53,887 bases of DNA from assembly GCA_964369605.1 (NCBI GenBank), contig CAYJFD010000011.1, positions 1-53,887 on the forward strand, written 5' to 3'. Source of the stretch: CAYJFD01 sp964369605 (GTDB taxonomy: Bacteria; Bacteroidota; Bacteroidia; Bacteroidales; UBA932). The notes under the pieces were generated by a model that was not told the origin of the DNA, searched no databases, and saw only the letters and a list, made by a program, of their open reading frames with translations. The position numbers and the translations under genes are program-made. Of this stretch, positions 16,701-25,243 are shown in pieces (position 1 is the stretch's first letter; each line of letters starts with the position of its first letter).

Positions 16701-19700
16701 ATGCAGTACTATCCTCTAAGAAAGGCTCAACAAAACGTCTTTTATCATTGGCGTATTGATCCGTTCTCTACTTCTTATAATTTATCTGGGAGGTATCGCT
16801 TCCCCAGAACTTATTCTTTTGAGGAAATACAAGCAGCTTTGTATAAAGTCCTTGAAATTCATCCTCAGCTTTATATGCGTTATTGTCAAAATGAGAATGG
16901 AGATGTAGTGCAATATATGGATAGAGATAGTATCAAGATAAAGTATATACTATTGCGTGATGATCAGATTGAGAATTTTGATATTGCCTTTGTAAGGCCC
17001 TTTAATATACTAGAAGAGTCAGTAGTGCGCTTTGTTGTCGTACATACTGAAACCCATACTTATCTTTATCAAGATATTTATCATATTTCATTTGACGGAG
17101 CCTCGTTTACTATTTTCAAACAGAATTTAGAGCGTGCTTTGAAAGGTGAAGAATTAGTCGGGGAGAGGTTGAGTTTGGATGAATTAATTTCACGTGAGAA
17201 TTCACTATTAGATGATGACCGTATAGAGAGTGAACTATCATATTTTAAGAATATGTTAGCTAAGGCTCCCTCTTGTTTATATCCCCAACCAAAGCAGAGT
17301 GAGATACATACTCATCTAACAAGGAGCTGGTTCGTTCCAAATGATCAGGTAATGACTTTTTGTTTAGAAAATAAGTTGCAGGTAAATTCTGTTCTAACTT
17401 TTGCGGTCTCTACATTGCTTAGTCGATTGAGCAGGGAGCATTCTGTATTAATGGGTATAGTAAATAGTGGGCGTCCGAGCCACCAGTATTTTACTAATGT
17501 CGGAATGTTTGTTCGCACTTTGCCATTTGTGGTGGATTATTCCGAAGATAGGACTATTATAGATCAAATTAATGTGATACAACAGTCTCATAGTGACCTA
17601 TGGCTAAACAAATATGCGCACCTAGATGATCTGATTACAGAATTTGGAGTCGAATTACCTTTTATTTTTATATATCAAAAGGTGTTAGATGATAAATGCG
17701 AATTGATAACTAATTTGCAAAGACTGCAAATAGATGCAAATAAGCAGATAGTAATGGAGGTGCTTGAGACAAAGGAACATTTTGAGTTTAGGCTCACTTA
17801 TATAAAGGAGCTATACCAAGAAGCTTATGTTGACACCTTTGTTGAGGCCTGCCAAAGTATATTGGAAAACTTGGTAAAGAGTCCAGAGTCTTTAGTTTCA
17901 GCTCTCCCTATCGTTTCTACATCTCAGAAGGACGATTTGCTTTCTCTTTCTTATGGAGGGAAGCTTGAGTATGACAAATCATTGACGTTTATCGATTCTT
18001 TTAATGATAGAGCGAGAAAAATACCTTCATCACTAGCTATTTATGCTTTAAATGGCGAGATGACTTATGCGCAATTAGGAGAATATTCTGATTTTCTAGC
18101 TGGTCTGCTACTAAATATGGGAGTTGGCGAGGGCTCGTTTGTTTCGATCTTACTTCCTCGAATTAAAGAGTATGTTGCAGTAATGATGGCTACCCTAAAG
18201 TCTGGAGCTGCTTATATTCCACTAGATATTTTGAGTCCAACAAAGAGGATTTCAGAGGTGCTAGTAGATAGTAAATCAAAGGTTCTAGTATGCACCAAGG
18301 AATTATTGGACGCTAATACTCAACTTGTTGAGGATGTTGAGTATGTGATGATTCTAGATAAGAAGGGTAGGATAGGGTGCTTGCGCAATATCAGAGCAGA
18401 TATAGACTCCCAGTTGAAGGGTGTGAATTACCGGAAATGTCCTGCGAGAGGAGTGAAGCCGATAAATAATAGTAAGCCGAGTTCTTTGGCTTATATGATA
18501 TATACCTCAGGTACTACCGGTAAGTCTAAGGGTGTAATGATAAGCAATTATTCTCTGATGGCTTATTTAAATTCCTGGAAGGGAGAGAGTTTTGAGATTT
18601 ATCCAACTGATAGGGTTAGTGCGTATGCAAATTTCTGTTTTGATGCGAGCATAGACGAGGTCTATGGTTCTCTATATGCTGGCGCTAGTCTATACATAGT
18701 TCCTGACGAGGTTAGATATGATATTGAGGCTTTAGCCTCCTTAATTCAAAAGAATAAAATAACGTGGGCAGGTTTCCCTCCGCAGTTTGGTGCAGAATTG
18801 ATTAGACACGCAAATTTGTCGCTGCGTGTGGTCTTTTTGGGAGGGGAAGTGTTAAAGAATATTCCTAAGACTGATCTTCAAATAGTCAATGGTTATGGCC
18901 CTACTGAATTTACAGTTACAGCTACCTCTTATACTTTAAGGCCTGGAGAGTCATATTCAAATATTCCGATAGGTCGTCCATTTAAGAATGTTTGGTCTTA
19001 TGTTTTGGATGAGAATTTACAGTTTGTCCCTAAAGGTTTGATTGGCGAACTATATCTAAGTGGTGCACAGATGACACAAGGATATTGGGGCGATTTAGCC
19101 CTGACAAATCAAAAAATAATAAATAATCCATATTCTGATTCACCAGAAAATGCACTAATGTATGCAACAGGTGATTTAGTTCAGTGGAATAGTGATGGAA
19201 ATCTAGAATATGTCGGAAGAAAGGATAGTCAAGTTAAGTTAAGAGGTTTTAGGGTGGAACTAGGCGAGATAGAAAATGCTATTTTATCCTATGATCTAAT
19301 AGATTCCTGTGCTGTGAAGCTTGTTAATTTGAATTCTAGAGATAGTATTTGTGCATATTATTGTACAAATACAGGATTTCAGGTAGATATGAAGGCCTTA
19401 AGGGCTTTTTTATCAAAATGTTTGAACCTATATCAGTTACCTAGTTATTTTGTCTTTATGGATGCTTTGCCTACGAAGGCTAGTGGAAAGGTTGATTATG
19501 ATGCTTTACCTACGCCAGGTATAGAAAATACGGATATAATACCTCCAAAGGATGAAACCCAAGACGCATTAAGACTTATAGTTTGTGACTTGTTAAGTTT
19601 GCCAGATGTAAGTGTTGAGGAAAATCTAACTGAGTTAGGTTTGGATTCATTAGGGGTGTTGACTTTAATCGCAAGAGCAAATAAGGACTATGGTTTAAAA

Positions 19701-20933
19701 ATTAAGTACTCTGATGTGTTTACCTATAATTCGATCGCAAAACTTTCAAATCATATTTTGAGTGAATCTCCTAGTGCAAAAGAGGAGACTTACTCTTCTA
19801 CCATTCAGAATTATTCTTATGGCGCGATTTCACATTTGCTTCGAACTAGGATGGAAACTTCAGATTTATCTGTAGATACGCTTTCTGGCACAGTGTTACT
19901 AGCTGGAGCAAGTGGATATCTAGGTGCGCACTTATTAGAGAAACTGCTTGAAAAGGATGGTATCACTAAGGTATACTGTTTAGTAAGGAAGAATAGATAT
20001 AGTTCAGCAAAGGAACATCTAACGACAGTTTTAAATTACTATTTTGGTACATCATTGGATGAATATATAGATAAGAGAATCATCGTACTGGAGGGAGATT
20101 TAACTTCGGAAAGTGAGGATTCAAATTCTCGAGCTATAAAAAGGAAAGAACTTGAGCTCCTATGTGAGAAAATAGATGTGGATTTAATTATCAATTCTGC
20201 TGCTAATGTTAGGCACTATAGTGCAGATAATAGTATTATAGATGATAACTTATCCATCGTTCAGGTATTGATTGATTTTGCTATGAAGCGTTCAATAAAG
20301 TTATTACATATATCTACGAATAGTGTTGGCTCGGATCTAGGTGATAAAATTAATGAGTCTATGCTTTATGAAGGACAAATTATCGATAATCAATATATAT
20401 ACAGTAAATTTATATCTGAAAGGCTTGTATTGGAGGCAGTAAATAATGGTTTAGATGCCCAGATAATGAGGGTTGGAAACCTAACTCCTCGATATAGAGA
20501 TGGAGTATTCCAGATAAACCCCCAGACAAGTGTTTTTTTAATGGCACTAAGGTATTATAGTAGTATAAGTCAAGCGCATTCGGGGCGTATTTCAATGAAG
20601 AGTTTCGAAAATATTGTAGATATCTCACCTGTTGATCTAACTGCAGATGCTATAGTACGCTTACTTCATTTAAAGAAACCTCCACTGATATTGCATCCTT
20701 TTAATTCATCTATATTTAAGTTCGGATGGATTATAAATACGATGAATTCAAATAGTAAGTTACTAAGCCCAGGTATCGAATTTGATTCTTATTCCAAGGC
20801 TGAACTGGAGTGGCCAATGATTATGGCTGTAGATAATAAAATAACTACTGATATCTTATCATCATTAGAGTGGAAATGGCCAAAAATTGATAAAAAGTAT
20901 TTAAATAAGTTAAAAAAACTACTTTCATTTTAG
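16701..20933 (+). CDS. Single-module NRPS with reductive release (C-A-T-R)
   Basis: A 1410-residue multidomain enzyme. Condensation domain: about 1-420, with HISFDG fitting the HxxxDG active site. Adenylation domain: about 430-935, with YTSGTTGKSKG (about 600), NGYGPTE (about 729), YATGDLVQWNSDG, GRKDSQVKLRGFRVELGEIE, and the A10 lysine in PTKASGKVD. Carrier protein: about 955-1035, phosphopantetheine serine in LGLDSLGVL. Reductase: about 1060-1410, an extended SDR domain with NAD(P) motif AGASGYLG and a YxxxK pair in YIYSK. There is no thioesterase. Together: one amino acid is loaded, acylated, and released by reduction as an aldehyde or alcohol. My by-eye pocket reading is D-A-D-G-F-G-V-T-K, which I cannot assign to an amino acid. 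Needs a PPTase encoded elsewhere. Confidence 0.95.
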   Translation: MQYYPLRKAQQNVFYHWRIDPFSTSYNLSGRYRFPRTYSFEEIQAALYKVLEIHPQLYMRYCQNENGDVVQYMDRDSIKIKYILLRDDQIENFDIAFVRPFNILEESVVRFVVVHTETHTYLYQDIYHISFDGASFTIFKQNLERALKGEELVGERLSLDELISRENSLLDDDRIESELSYFKNMLAKAPSCLYPQPKQSEIHTHLTRSWFVPNDQVMTFCLENKLQVNSVLTFAVSTLLSRLSREHSVLMGIVNSGRPSHQYFTNVGMFVRTLPFVVDYSEDRTIIDQINVIQQSHSDLWLNKYAHLDDLITEFGVELPFIFIYQKVLDDKCELITNLQRLQIDANKQIVMEVLETKEHFEFRLTYIKELYQEAYVDTFVEACQSILENLVKSPESLVSALPIVSTSQKDDLLSLSYGGKLEYDKSLTFIDSFNDRARKIPSSLAIYALNGEMTYAQLGEYSDFLAGLLLNMGVGEGSFVSILLPRIKEYVAVMMATLKSGAAYIPLDILSPTKRISEVLVDSKSKVLVCTKELLDANTQLVEDVEYVMILDKKGRIGCLRNIRADIDSQLKGVNYRKCPARGVKPINNSKPSSLAYMIYTSGTTGKSKGVMISNYSLMAYLNSWKGESFEIYPTDRVSAYANFCFDASIDEVYGSLYAGASLYIVPDEVRYDIEALASLIQKNKITWAGFPPQFGAELIRHANLSLRVVFLGGEVLKNIPKTDLQIVNGYGPTEFTVTATSYTLRPGESYSNIPIGRPFKNVWSYVLDENLQFVPKGLIGELYLSGAQMTQGYWGDLALTNQKIINNPYSDSPENALMYATGDLVQWNSDGNLEYVGRKDSQVKLRGFRVELGEIENAILSYDLIDSCAVKLVNLNSRDSICAYYCTNTGFQVDMKALRAFLSKCLNLYQLPSYFVFMDALPTKASGKVDYDALPTPGIENTDIIPPKDETQDALRLIVCDLLSLPDVSVEENLTELGLDSLGVLTLIARANKDYGLKIKYSDVFTYNSIAKLSNHILSESPSAKEETYSSTIQNYSYGAISHLLRTRMETSDLSVDTLSGTVLLAGASGYLGAHLLEKLLEKDGITKVYCLVRKNRYSSAKEHLTTVLNYYFGTSLDEYIDKRIIVLEGDLTSESEDSNSRAIKRKELELLCEKIDVDLIINSAANVRHYSADNSIIDDNLSIVQVLIDFAMKRSIKLLHISTNSVGSDLGDKINESMLYEGQIIDNQYIYSKFISERLVLEAVNNGLDAQIMRVGNLTPRYRDGVFQINPQTSVFLMALRYYSSISQAHSGRISMKSFENIVDISPVDLTADAIVRLLHLKKPPLILHPFNSSIFKFGWIINTMNSNSKLLSPGIEFDSYSKAELEWPMIMAVDNKITTDILSSLEWKWPKIDKKYLNKLKKLLSF

Positions 20934-21012
20934 CTATAATATTATTTTTTTGTTTAACTTTAAGAAATTTTGTGTCCCAGAACAGAAGATTATTAACTTA
21001 AATAAGAAAATT

Positions 21013-21390
21013 ATGAGTCAAGTAAGCAGTGAAAATATGCACATGGACCAGAAGTATGGTTACATGGAAAAAATGAGTATCGAAGACACTTTAGCTGGAA
21101 ATATGATACCGTGGTTTAATCAAACCCTATGTAAAGTTAATGATTCCTCACTTTTTCGGGTAGGTGTATTTAAGGGTGAATTCCCGATGCATAAGCATGA
21201 TGACACTGATGAACTTTTCTTTGTCCTAGAAGGAACGATAATCGTCGAGTATGAAAATAAAAGTGTTGTGTTAACACAACATGAAGGAATCTGCATCCCT
21301 AAAGGAGTTATGCATAGGCCTATCGCGTCAAAGGCTGCGAAGGTATTAATGGTCGAAAAAGAAGGAATTAATCCATTAGGTGACTTGTAA
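21013..21390 (+). CDS. Small single-domain cupin
   Basis: A 125-residue cupin. Motif 1 is seen as FPMHKHDDTDELFFVLEG (His60, His62, Glu67 with the family glycine) and motif 2 as GICIPKGVMHRP (His101). This full 2-His/Glu/His set could bind Fe, Mn or Zn. A TTG reading from 20950 adds 21 residues that fit nothing in the family, so ATG 21013 is preferred. It lies 79 bp after the NRPS and 80 bp before the DHOD-like gene, all on one strand. Within the operon it could be a tailoring isomerase or oxygenase, or a binding protein for the product. The exact reaction is unknown. Confidence 0.88.
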   Translation: MSQVSSENMHMDQKYGYMEKMSIEDTLAGNMIPWFNQTLCKVNDSSLFRVGVFKGEFPMHKHDDTDELFFVLEGTIIVEYENKSVVLTQHEGICIPKGVMHRPIASKAAKVLMVEKEGINPLGDL

Positions 21391-21470
21391 AATGAAGTTC
21401 AACTAACAAAAAGTAGACTATTTATCATCAAAGTTACATTTAAGCAAAAACGTCAAAAATTATATAAGAA

Positions 21471-22448
21471 ATGAATAAAATAAAGACCAAATTTATAGGA
21501 CTTGACTTGAATAGTCCAATTATCGCAGGAAGTTGTGGTTTAAATTCTAATATAGAGAACTTAGTTGAAATGCAGAATAGTGGAGTAGGGGCTGTTATTC
21601 TTAAATCTGTTTTTGAAGAGCAGATTAATATGGATATAGAGCAAGGTATTCAGGGTGTATATGCTGAGGAAATAGAATACATTCAGTATTATTTACGTGC
21701 GAATACAGTGAGTAAATATGTTGATTTCTTAAAAGAGGCAAAAGCTACGCTAGATATACCTGTAATCGGAAGTATATGCTGCCTTCATCAGGAGCAGTGG
21801 GTTCAGCTTGCTAAGGAACTAGAGAATGCTGGAGCTGACGCTATCGAACTAAATATGTTCCTACTTTCAACAGATCATTTTAGTGAGAGTGAAGAAATCG
21901 AAAATCAGTACTATAGAGTAGTTAAGGCTGTTAATGAAGCTGTTAATATCCCATTAATTCTTAAAATAGGAAATTCCTTTACGTGCTTGCCTACCTTTAT
22001 AACTAAGGTGAAAAGTTGTGGAGCATCTGCTGTTACTCTATTTAATCGTTTCTATGAACCAGATATAAATCTTGAGAAAATGGAATTATGCGCAGCACCT
22101 GTATTAAGCCCTCGTCATAGTATACATAATTCACTAAGGTGGACTGGAATATTATTTGGAAAGGATAAATCTCTAGAGATATCTACTTCTGGTGGTGTAT
22201 ATGATGGTAAAGATGCATTAAAGTTAATCCTAGCTGGAGCTACTACTGTTCAGATATGTTCAGTAATGTATGATAAAGGAGTAGGAGAGATAAAGAATAT
22301 AGTTGAGGATATAGCGTCTTGGATGTCCAAGAATAATTATAGTGATATAGGAGAGTTTAAAGGTAGGTTATCATCTTCTGCTACAGAAAAGTCAGAGATC
22401 TACGAAAGAGCTCAATTTATGAAATACTATAGTGATAGAAAGATGTGA
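21471..22448 (+). CDS. Dihydroorotate-dehydrogenase-like flavoprotein
   Basis: A 325-residue (beta/alpha)8 protein of the DHOD superfamily. The N-terminus LDLNSPIIAGSCGLN matches the substrate/FMN loop, and STSGGVYDGKDALKLILAGATTVQICS matches the FMN phosphate-binding end. At the place where true class 1 DHODs carry a catalytic Cys or Ser loop (NxSCPN type), this protein has ELNMFLLSTDH, so it probably does not make orotate. Proteins of this kind are widespread in Bacteroidetes as 'dihydroorotate dehydrogenase-like', with no known reaction. Its place as last gene behind the NRPS and cupin suggests a possible redox tailoring role. The stop codon lies inside a 26 bp direct repeat. Confidence 0.88.
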   Translation: MNKIKTKFIGLDLNSPIIAGSCGLNSNIENLVEMQNSGVGAVILKSVFEEQINMDIEQGIQGVYAEEIEYIQYYLRANTVSKYVDFLKEAKATLDIPVIGSICCLHQEQWVQLAKELENAGADAIELNMFLLSTDHFSESEEIENQYYRVVKAVNEAVNIPLILKIGNSFTCLPTFITKVKSCGASAVTLFNRFYEPDINLEKMELCAAPVLSPRHSIHNSLRWTGILFGKDKSLEISTSGGVYDGKDALKLILAGATTVQICSVMYDKGVGEIKNIVEDIASWMSKNNYSDIGEFKGRLSSSATEKSEIYERAQFMKYYSDRKM

Positions 22449-22518
22449 TCAAAGCATCGCTCATCGTCGTTAAGTTATTAATGATTTTGAATTATAGTGA
22501 TAGAAAGATGTGATCAAA
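22428..22518. repeat. 26 bp perfect direct repeat, 65 bp apart
   Basis: The same 26 bases, starting TATAGTGATAGAAAG and ending TGTGATCAAA, occur at 22428-22453 and 22493-22518. The first copy covers the last codons and stop of the DHOD-like gene; the second is noncoding and ends just before the lipocalin start. It looks like a short duplication or a recombination scar at the end of the NRPS operon. Confidence 0.85.
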
Positions 22519-22536
22519 CCCCTAAATTATAATATT

Positions 22537-23061
22537 ATGCGAAAAGTTTTTTTAATCATTTTATTGTTCCCTATGCTGCTTGGGTGCGCTTCAACAAAGA
22601 GTCATCTTGATCAAACTACTGTAAAAGATGTTGACCTAGAAAAGTATATGGGAAAATGGTACGAGATCGCTCGTTTTGAGAATAAATTTCAAAAGGGCAT
22701 GGAAGGTGTTACTGCCGAGTACACGATCTTAGAGGATGGAAAAATAGAGGTGCTAAATAGCGGCTATCAAGGTTCACTCTCTGGAGAAAAACGCTCGAAG
22801 ACAGGAAAAGCTAAATGTCCAGATTTAACTAAGCCAGGAAACCTGAAGGTCTCCTTCTTTCTATGGTTCTATTCAGACTATCTGATTCTTGACCTTGATC
22901 AAGAGAACTATAGTTATGCATTGGTGGCTGGTTCAGATGATAAATATCTCTGGATTCTAAGTAGAACCCCTGAATTAGATAAGGATGTATTAGACACGAT
23001 AATTCAGAAGGCAAAAGCAAAAGGATACGATGTAAATAAGTTGAGATTTTGCAAGCATTAG
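22537..23061 (+). CDS. blc: Bacterial lipocalin (Blc-like lipoprotein)
   Basis: A 174-residue lipoprotein. Signal with lipobox LLGC (Cys about 18), then the lipocalin fold with the first conserved region MGKWYEIARFENKFQKG (about 45-61), an internal strand set with YLILDLDQENYSYALVAG, and the third region LWILSRTPELD. These fit the Blc/apolipoprotein D group that binds fatty acids or lysophospholipids at the outer membrane. A GTG reading from 22510 falls in the duplicated repeat and is rejected in favour of ATG 22537, where a proper signal begins. A strong terminator follows at 23100. Confidence 0.92.
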   Translation: MRKVFLIILLFPMLLGCASTKSHLDQTTVKDVDLEKYMGKWYEIARFENKFQKGMEGVTAEYTILEDGKIEVLNSGYQGSLSGEKRSKTGKAKCPDLTKPGNLKVSFFLWFYSDYLILDLDQENYSYALVAGSDDKYLWILSRTPELDKDVLDTIIQKAKAKGYDVNKLRFCKH

Positions 23062-23099
23062 TAATATAGATAGCTTTCCAGCAACTAATATCGAATACA

Positions 23100-23124
23100 A
23101 GCCGAATATTTTATTCGGCTTTAT
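23100..23124 (+). terminator. Intrinsic terminator after blc
   Basis: The arms AGCCGAATA and TATTCGGCT pair perfectly around TTT and run into TTAT. It closes the lipocalin transcript before the ybaK gene. Confidence 0.75.
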
Positions 23125-23170
23125 CGTAAGAATAATTCCCTAGAAGAATAACGCCCCATAAAATCAACCT

Positions 23171-23659
23171 ATGACTCTTAAGACTACTTTGCAAAAAACA
23201 AATGCTATACGTTTACTAGATCAGGCAAAAATCCATTATGAGCTGACCTCTTTTGAGGTCGATCAGAGTGATCTATCTGCTACTCACGCAGCCGAACTAT
23301 TAGGAATATCTCCATCTGTTATTTTTAAGACTCTACTACTAAAGGGAGATAAAATAGGAATCTTTGTAGCTGTCATCCCAGCAGATAAAGCTTTAAATCT
23401 GAAGTTAACGGCACGTATGACCGGAAATAAAAATGTCGAGTTATTACCTTTAAAAGAATTATTACCCACCACTGGTTATATAAAAGGAGGCTGCTCACCA
23501 ATCGGAATGAAAAAACTATTTCCAACATTCATTCACTGCTCGTGCCTAAACTTCAAACAGATATATATAAGTGCTGGAAAAAGAGGCCTCGACATCATCA
23601 TAACCCCTGAGGACTTAATATCATTCATAAAAGCAGAAGTCGTAGACATCGTTATATAA
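23171..23659 (+). CDS. ybaK: Cys-tRNA(Pro)/Cys-tRNA(Cys) deacylase YbaK
   Basis: A 162-residue protein of the YbaK/EbsC group. The signature GYIKGGCSPIGMKKLFPT lies at about residues 102-119, and the lysine in IFKTLLLKGD, needed for catalysis in YbaK, is present near residue 53. It removes cysteine wrongly attached to tRNA-Pro, backing up prolyl-tRNA synthetase. Length agrees with the family (about 155-160). It appears to be a single gene after the blc terminator. Confidence 0.93.
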   Translation: MTLKTTLQKTNAIRLLDQAKIHYELTSFEVDQSDLSATHAAELLGISPSVIFKTLLLKGDKIGIFVAVIPADKALNLKLTARMTGNKNVELLPLKELLPTTGYIKGGCSPIGMKKLFPTFIHCSCLNFKQIYISAGKRGLDIIITPEDLISFIKAEVVDIVI

Positions 23660-23797
23660 ACCTATCTACATAAACTTCTCGCTAATGTTTTAAATACGAT
23701 CTTAAATAACACCTAATTATCAAACGACAGCCTAAAAATCCTACATTTGTTTTGTCAAATGAGCCAAAATTGGAAACTTAAATAGATAAATATATAA

Positions 23798-23920
23798 AAA
23801 ATATTTATCCTTCTTATTTTTTCGCTAGTTGTAGCATCAAATAACTCTGCACAAGAAAATACGCTAAATTCCCTTATTATCAATATCTGTTTTTTTGTGA
23901 AAAGTACGAATCCTACATAG
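23798..23920 (+). pseudogene. Remnant of a secreted-protein gene (signal peptide only)
   Basis: One frame reads KIFILLIFSLVVASNNSAQE and runs on for about 19 residues to TAG at 23918. The pattern (Lys, hydrophobic core, SAQE cleavage region) is a textbook Bacteroidetes signal peptide. There is no ATG; a stop codon directly precedes it and the reading frame ends after about 40 residues. I take it as the 5' end of a decayed or deleted gene. It could still be chance. Confidence 0.4.
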
Positions 23921-23930
23921 GACCTATCAA

Positions 23931-24965
23931 TTAAAAATAAGTATTAACAGCAAACTCAAATTGATCTATGAAGATGCGTTTGAACGCTGAGAGATTATTT
24001 TGCTCATAGAAAACAAGCATAGCTTTTTTATAATCTATTGAGTCTACACTCCTAAATGATATAGGACAGTAGTTATTAGCTATCAAAATTGCATTACTTA
24101 CAATACGAGCTGTACGCTTATTACCATCGTTGAATGGTTGTATGTACGAGATTATCAAGAGTATAAGTAGTGCCTTTTCAAATATGCTATCTCTGCTATT
24201 CACCATCTTACAGCTTGCCTCTAATGCCTCTTTAATCTGAAATTCATTGTCGAGTGGACGATAGTTGGTTCCCGTTATACCGACACGACGTGTACGAATA
24301 TTTCTATCCACATCAAGCTCTTTGATAAGAATAGAGTGTATATTTTCGAGTTTAGCAACCGTCAGTTCTGTAAGATAATTTGGATTGTCAAGGATAAAAT
24401 CGAGTGCATCTTTGTGATTTAGTAGCATTATTGCTTCGTCCTTCGTTTTGCCCTCTGCCGTCTCTTTCTCTTTAAGTAGTCGCTCTGTTTCAAGTAAAGA
24501 ATAGGTATTACCCTCAATTTGCGATGATTTCCAGCTTAGGTCAATTCCTAATCTATCCATCTCACTCTTACGAGCATTATCCGTGAGCTTAGAGAAGTTT
24601 TCACTAAAGCGTGACTGCAACGCCATTAATTTCTCAGCTTCACTATTGGTGTATATTGATGGAGCACTCTCAAGTGTTTCAATAAGAGAGAAGTTATACC
24701 CCTCTACTATTGTTCTATCATCAATCTCTTTCTCGAAATATGTATCTATATCAACACTCTGCAATAGAGCACAAATAGGCGATAGAGAGTATCTACTAGA
24801 CTTTCTATTACCAGTGATAACAAGCAAATTCTCACTTACCAACTTGCCAAGCTCACGTCTTACGGTTGCGTATGATACATCAACACCAGCTCCCTCAAAT
24901 ATTTCAAGTGAAGAAACTTCAGGATGTGATGATATATAACTAAGTATTTTTTCTCTATTTGTCAT
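23931..24965 (-). CDS. Winged-helix Fic-domain protein with altered catalytic motif
   Basis: A 344-residue protein. Residues 1-60 form a winged-helix DNA-binding domain (SYATVRRELGKLVSENLL). A Fic_N region follows with SSQIEGN (about residue 170), resembling the inhibitory helix motif (S/T)xxxE(G/N). The Fic core motif reads IQPFNDGNKRTAR at about residue 285: the Asp/Glu, Gly-Asn and Arg that bind nucleotide are kept, but the catalytic His of HPFxxGN(G/K)R is Gln. It may therefore have lost or changed AMP-transferase activity and act mainly as a regulator. The four TGAGC-containing sites just upstream would suit self-regulation. I have the impression that a Q-type subfamily exists in this phylum, but cannot check it here. 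Confidence 0.9.
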   Translation of the reverse strand: MTNREKILSYISSHPEVSSLEIFEGAGVDVSYATVRRELGKLVSENLLVITGNRKSSRYSLSPICALLQSVDIDTYFEKEIDDRTIVEGYNFSLIETLESAPSIYTNSEAEKLMALQSRFSENFSKLTDNARKSEMDRLGIDLSWKSSQIEGNTYSLLETERLLKEKETAEGKTKDEAIMLLNHKDALDFILDNPNYLTELTVAKLENIHSILIKELDVDRNIRTRRVGITGTNYRPLDNEFQIKEALEASCKMVNSRDSIFEKALLILLIISYIQPFNDGNKRTARIVSNAILIANNYCPISFRSVDSIDYKKAMLVFYEQNNLSAFKRIFIDQFEFAVNTYF

Positions 24966-24977
24966 ATCCTACTGCTT

Positions 24978-25050
24978 TATGCTCACAAAGGTGCGACTTT
25001 TATGCTCATTTACCAAGTGATATGAGCATAAATTTCACAGTATATGAGCG
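24978..25050. promoter_or_regulatory. Cluster of TATGAGCATA-type sites upstream of the fic gene
   Basis: Four related sites occur in 73 bp: TATGCTCA (24978-24985), TATGCTCAT (25001-25009), ATGAGCATA (25022-25030) and TATGAGCG (25043-25050). The middle two form a perfect 9 bp inverted repeat; the outer two extend the same alternation. The cluster ends 13 bp before the fic start, where an autoregulator would bind. Confidence 0.6.
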
Positions 25051-25243
25051 CAATTGTGTTTTGCGAGTAGACAAAACGACGTATTTCATCACAAATGATA
25101 GATAAGATACCTTTTAACCTTTTTCAGTCTATTACCGCTACTCTTATATGTAATACTTAAACAAGAAAAACTCCCATACTCAGAAACGAGAGATTATATA
25201 AAAAAAGTTACGACCAAAAGAGAGAAGTATCGATATAATCATT
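25051..25243. other. Noncoding AT-rich spacer
   Basis: No open frame of note, no RNA gene and no clear promoter seen on either strand. It separates the fic operator region from the 72 bp tandem repeats. Confidence 0.5.

Noticed and set aside
21471..22448. pyrD (true dihydroorotate dehydrogenase)
   Set aside because: The catalytic Cys/Ser loop is absent and the context is not pyrimidine synthesis.
22446..22484. UGA of the DHOD-like gene read as selenocysteine
   Set aside because: Reading through adds only about ten residues of no known fold before a normal stop, and I see no SECIS-like hairpin.
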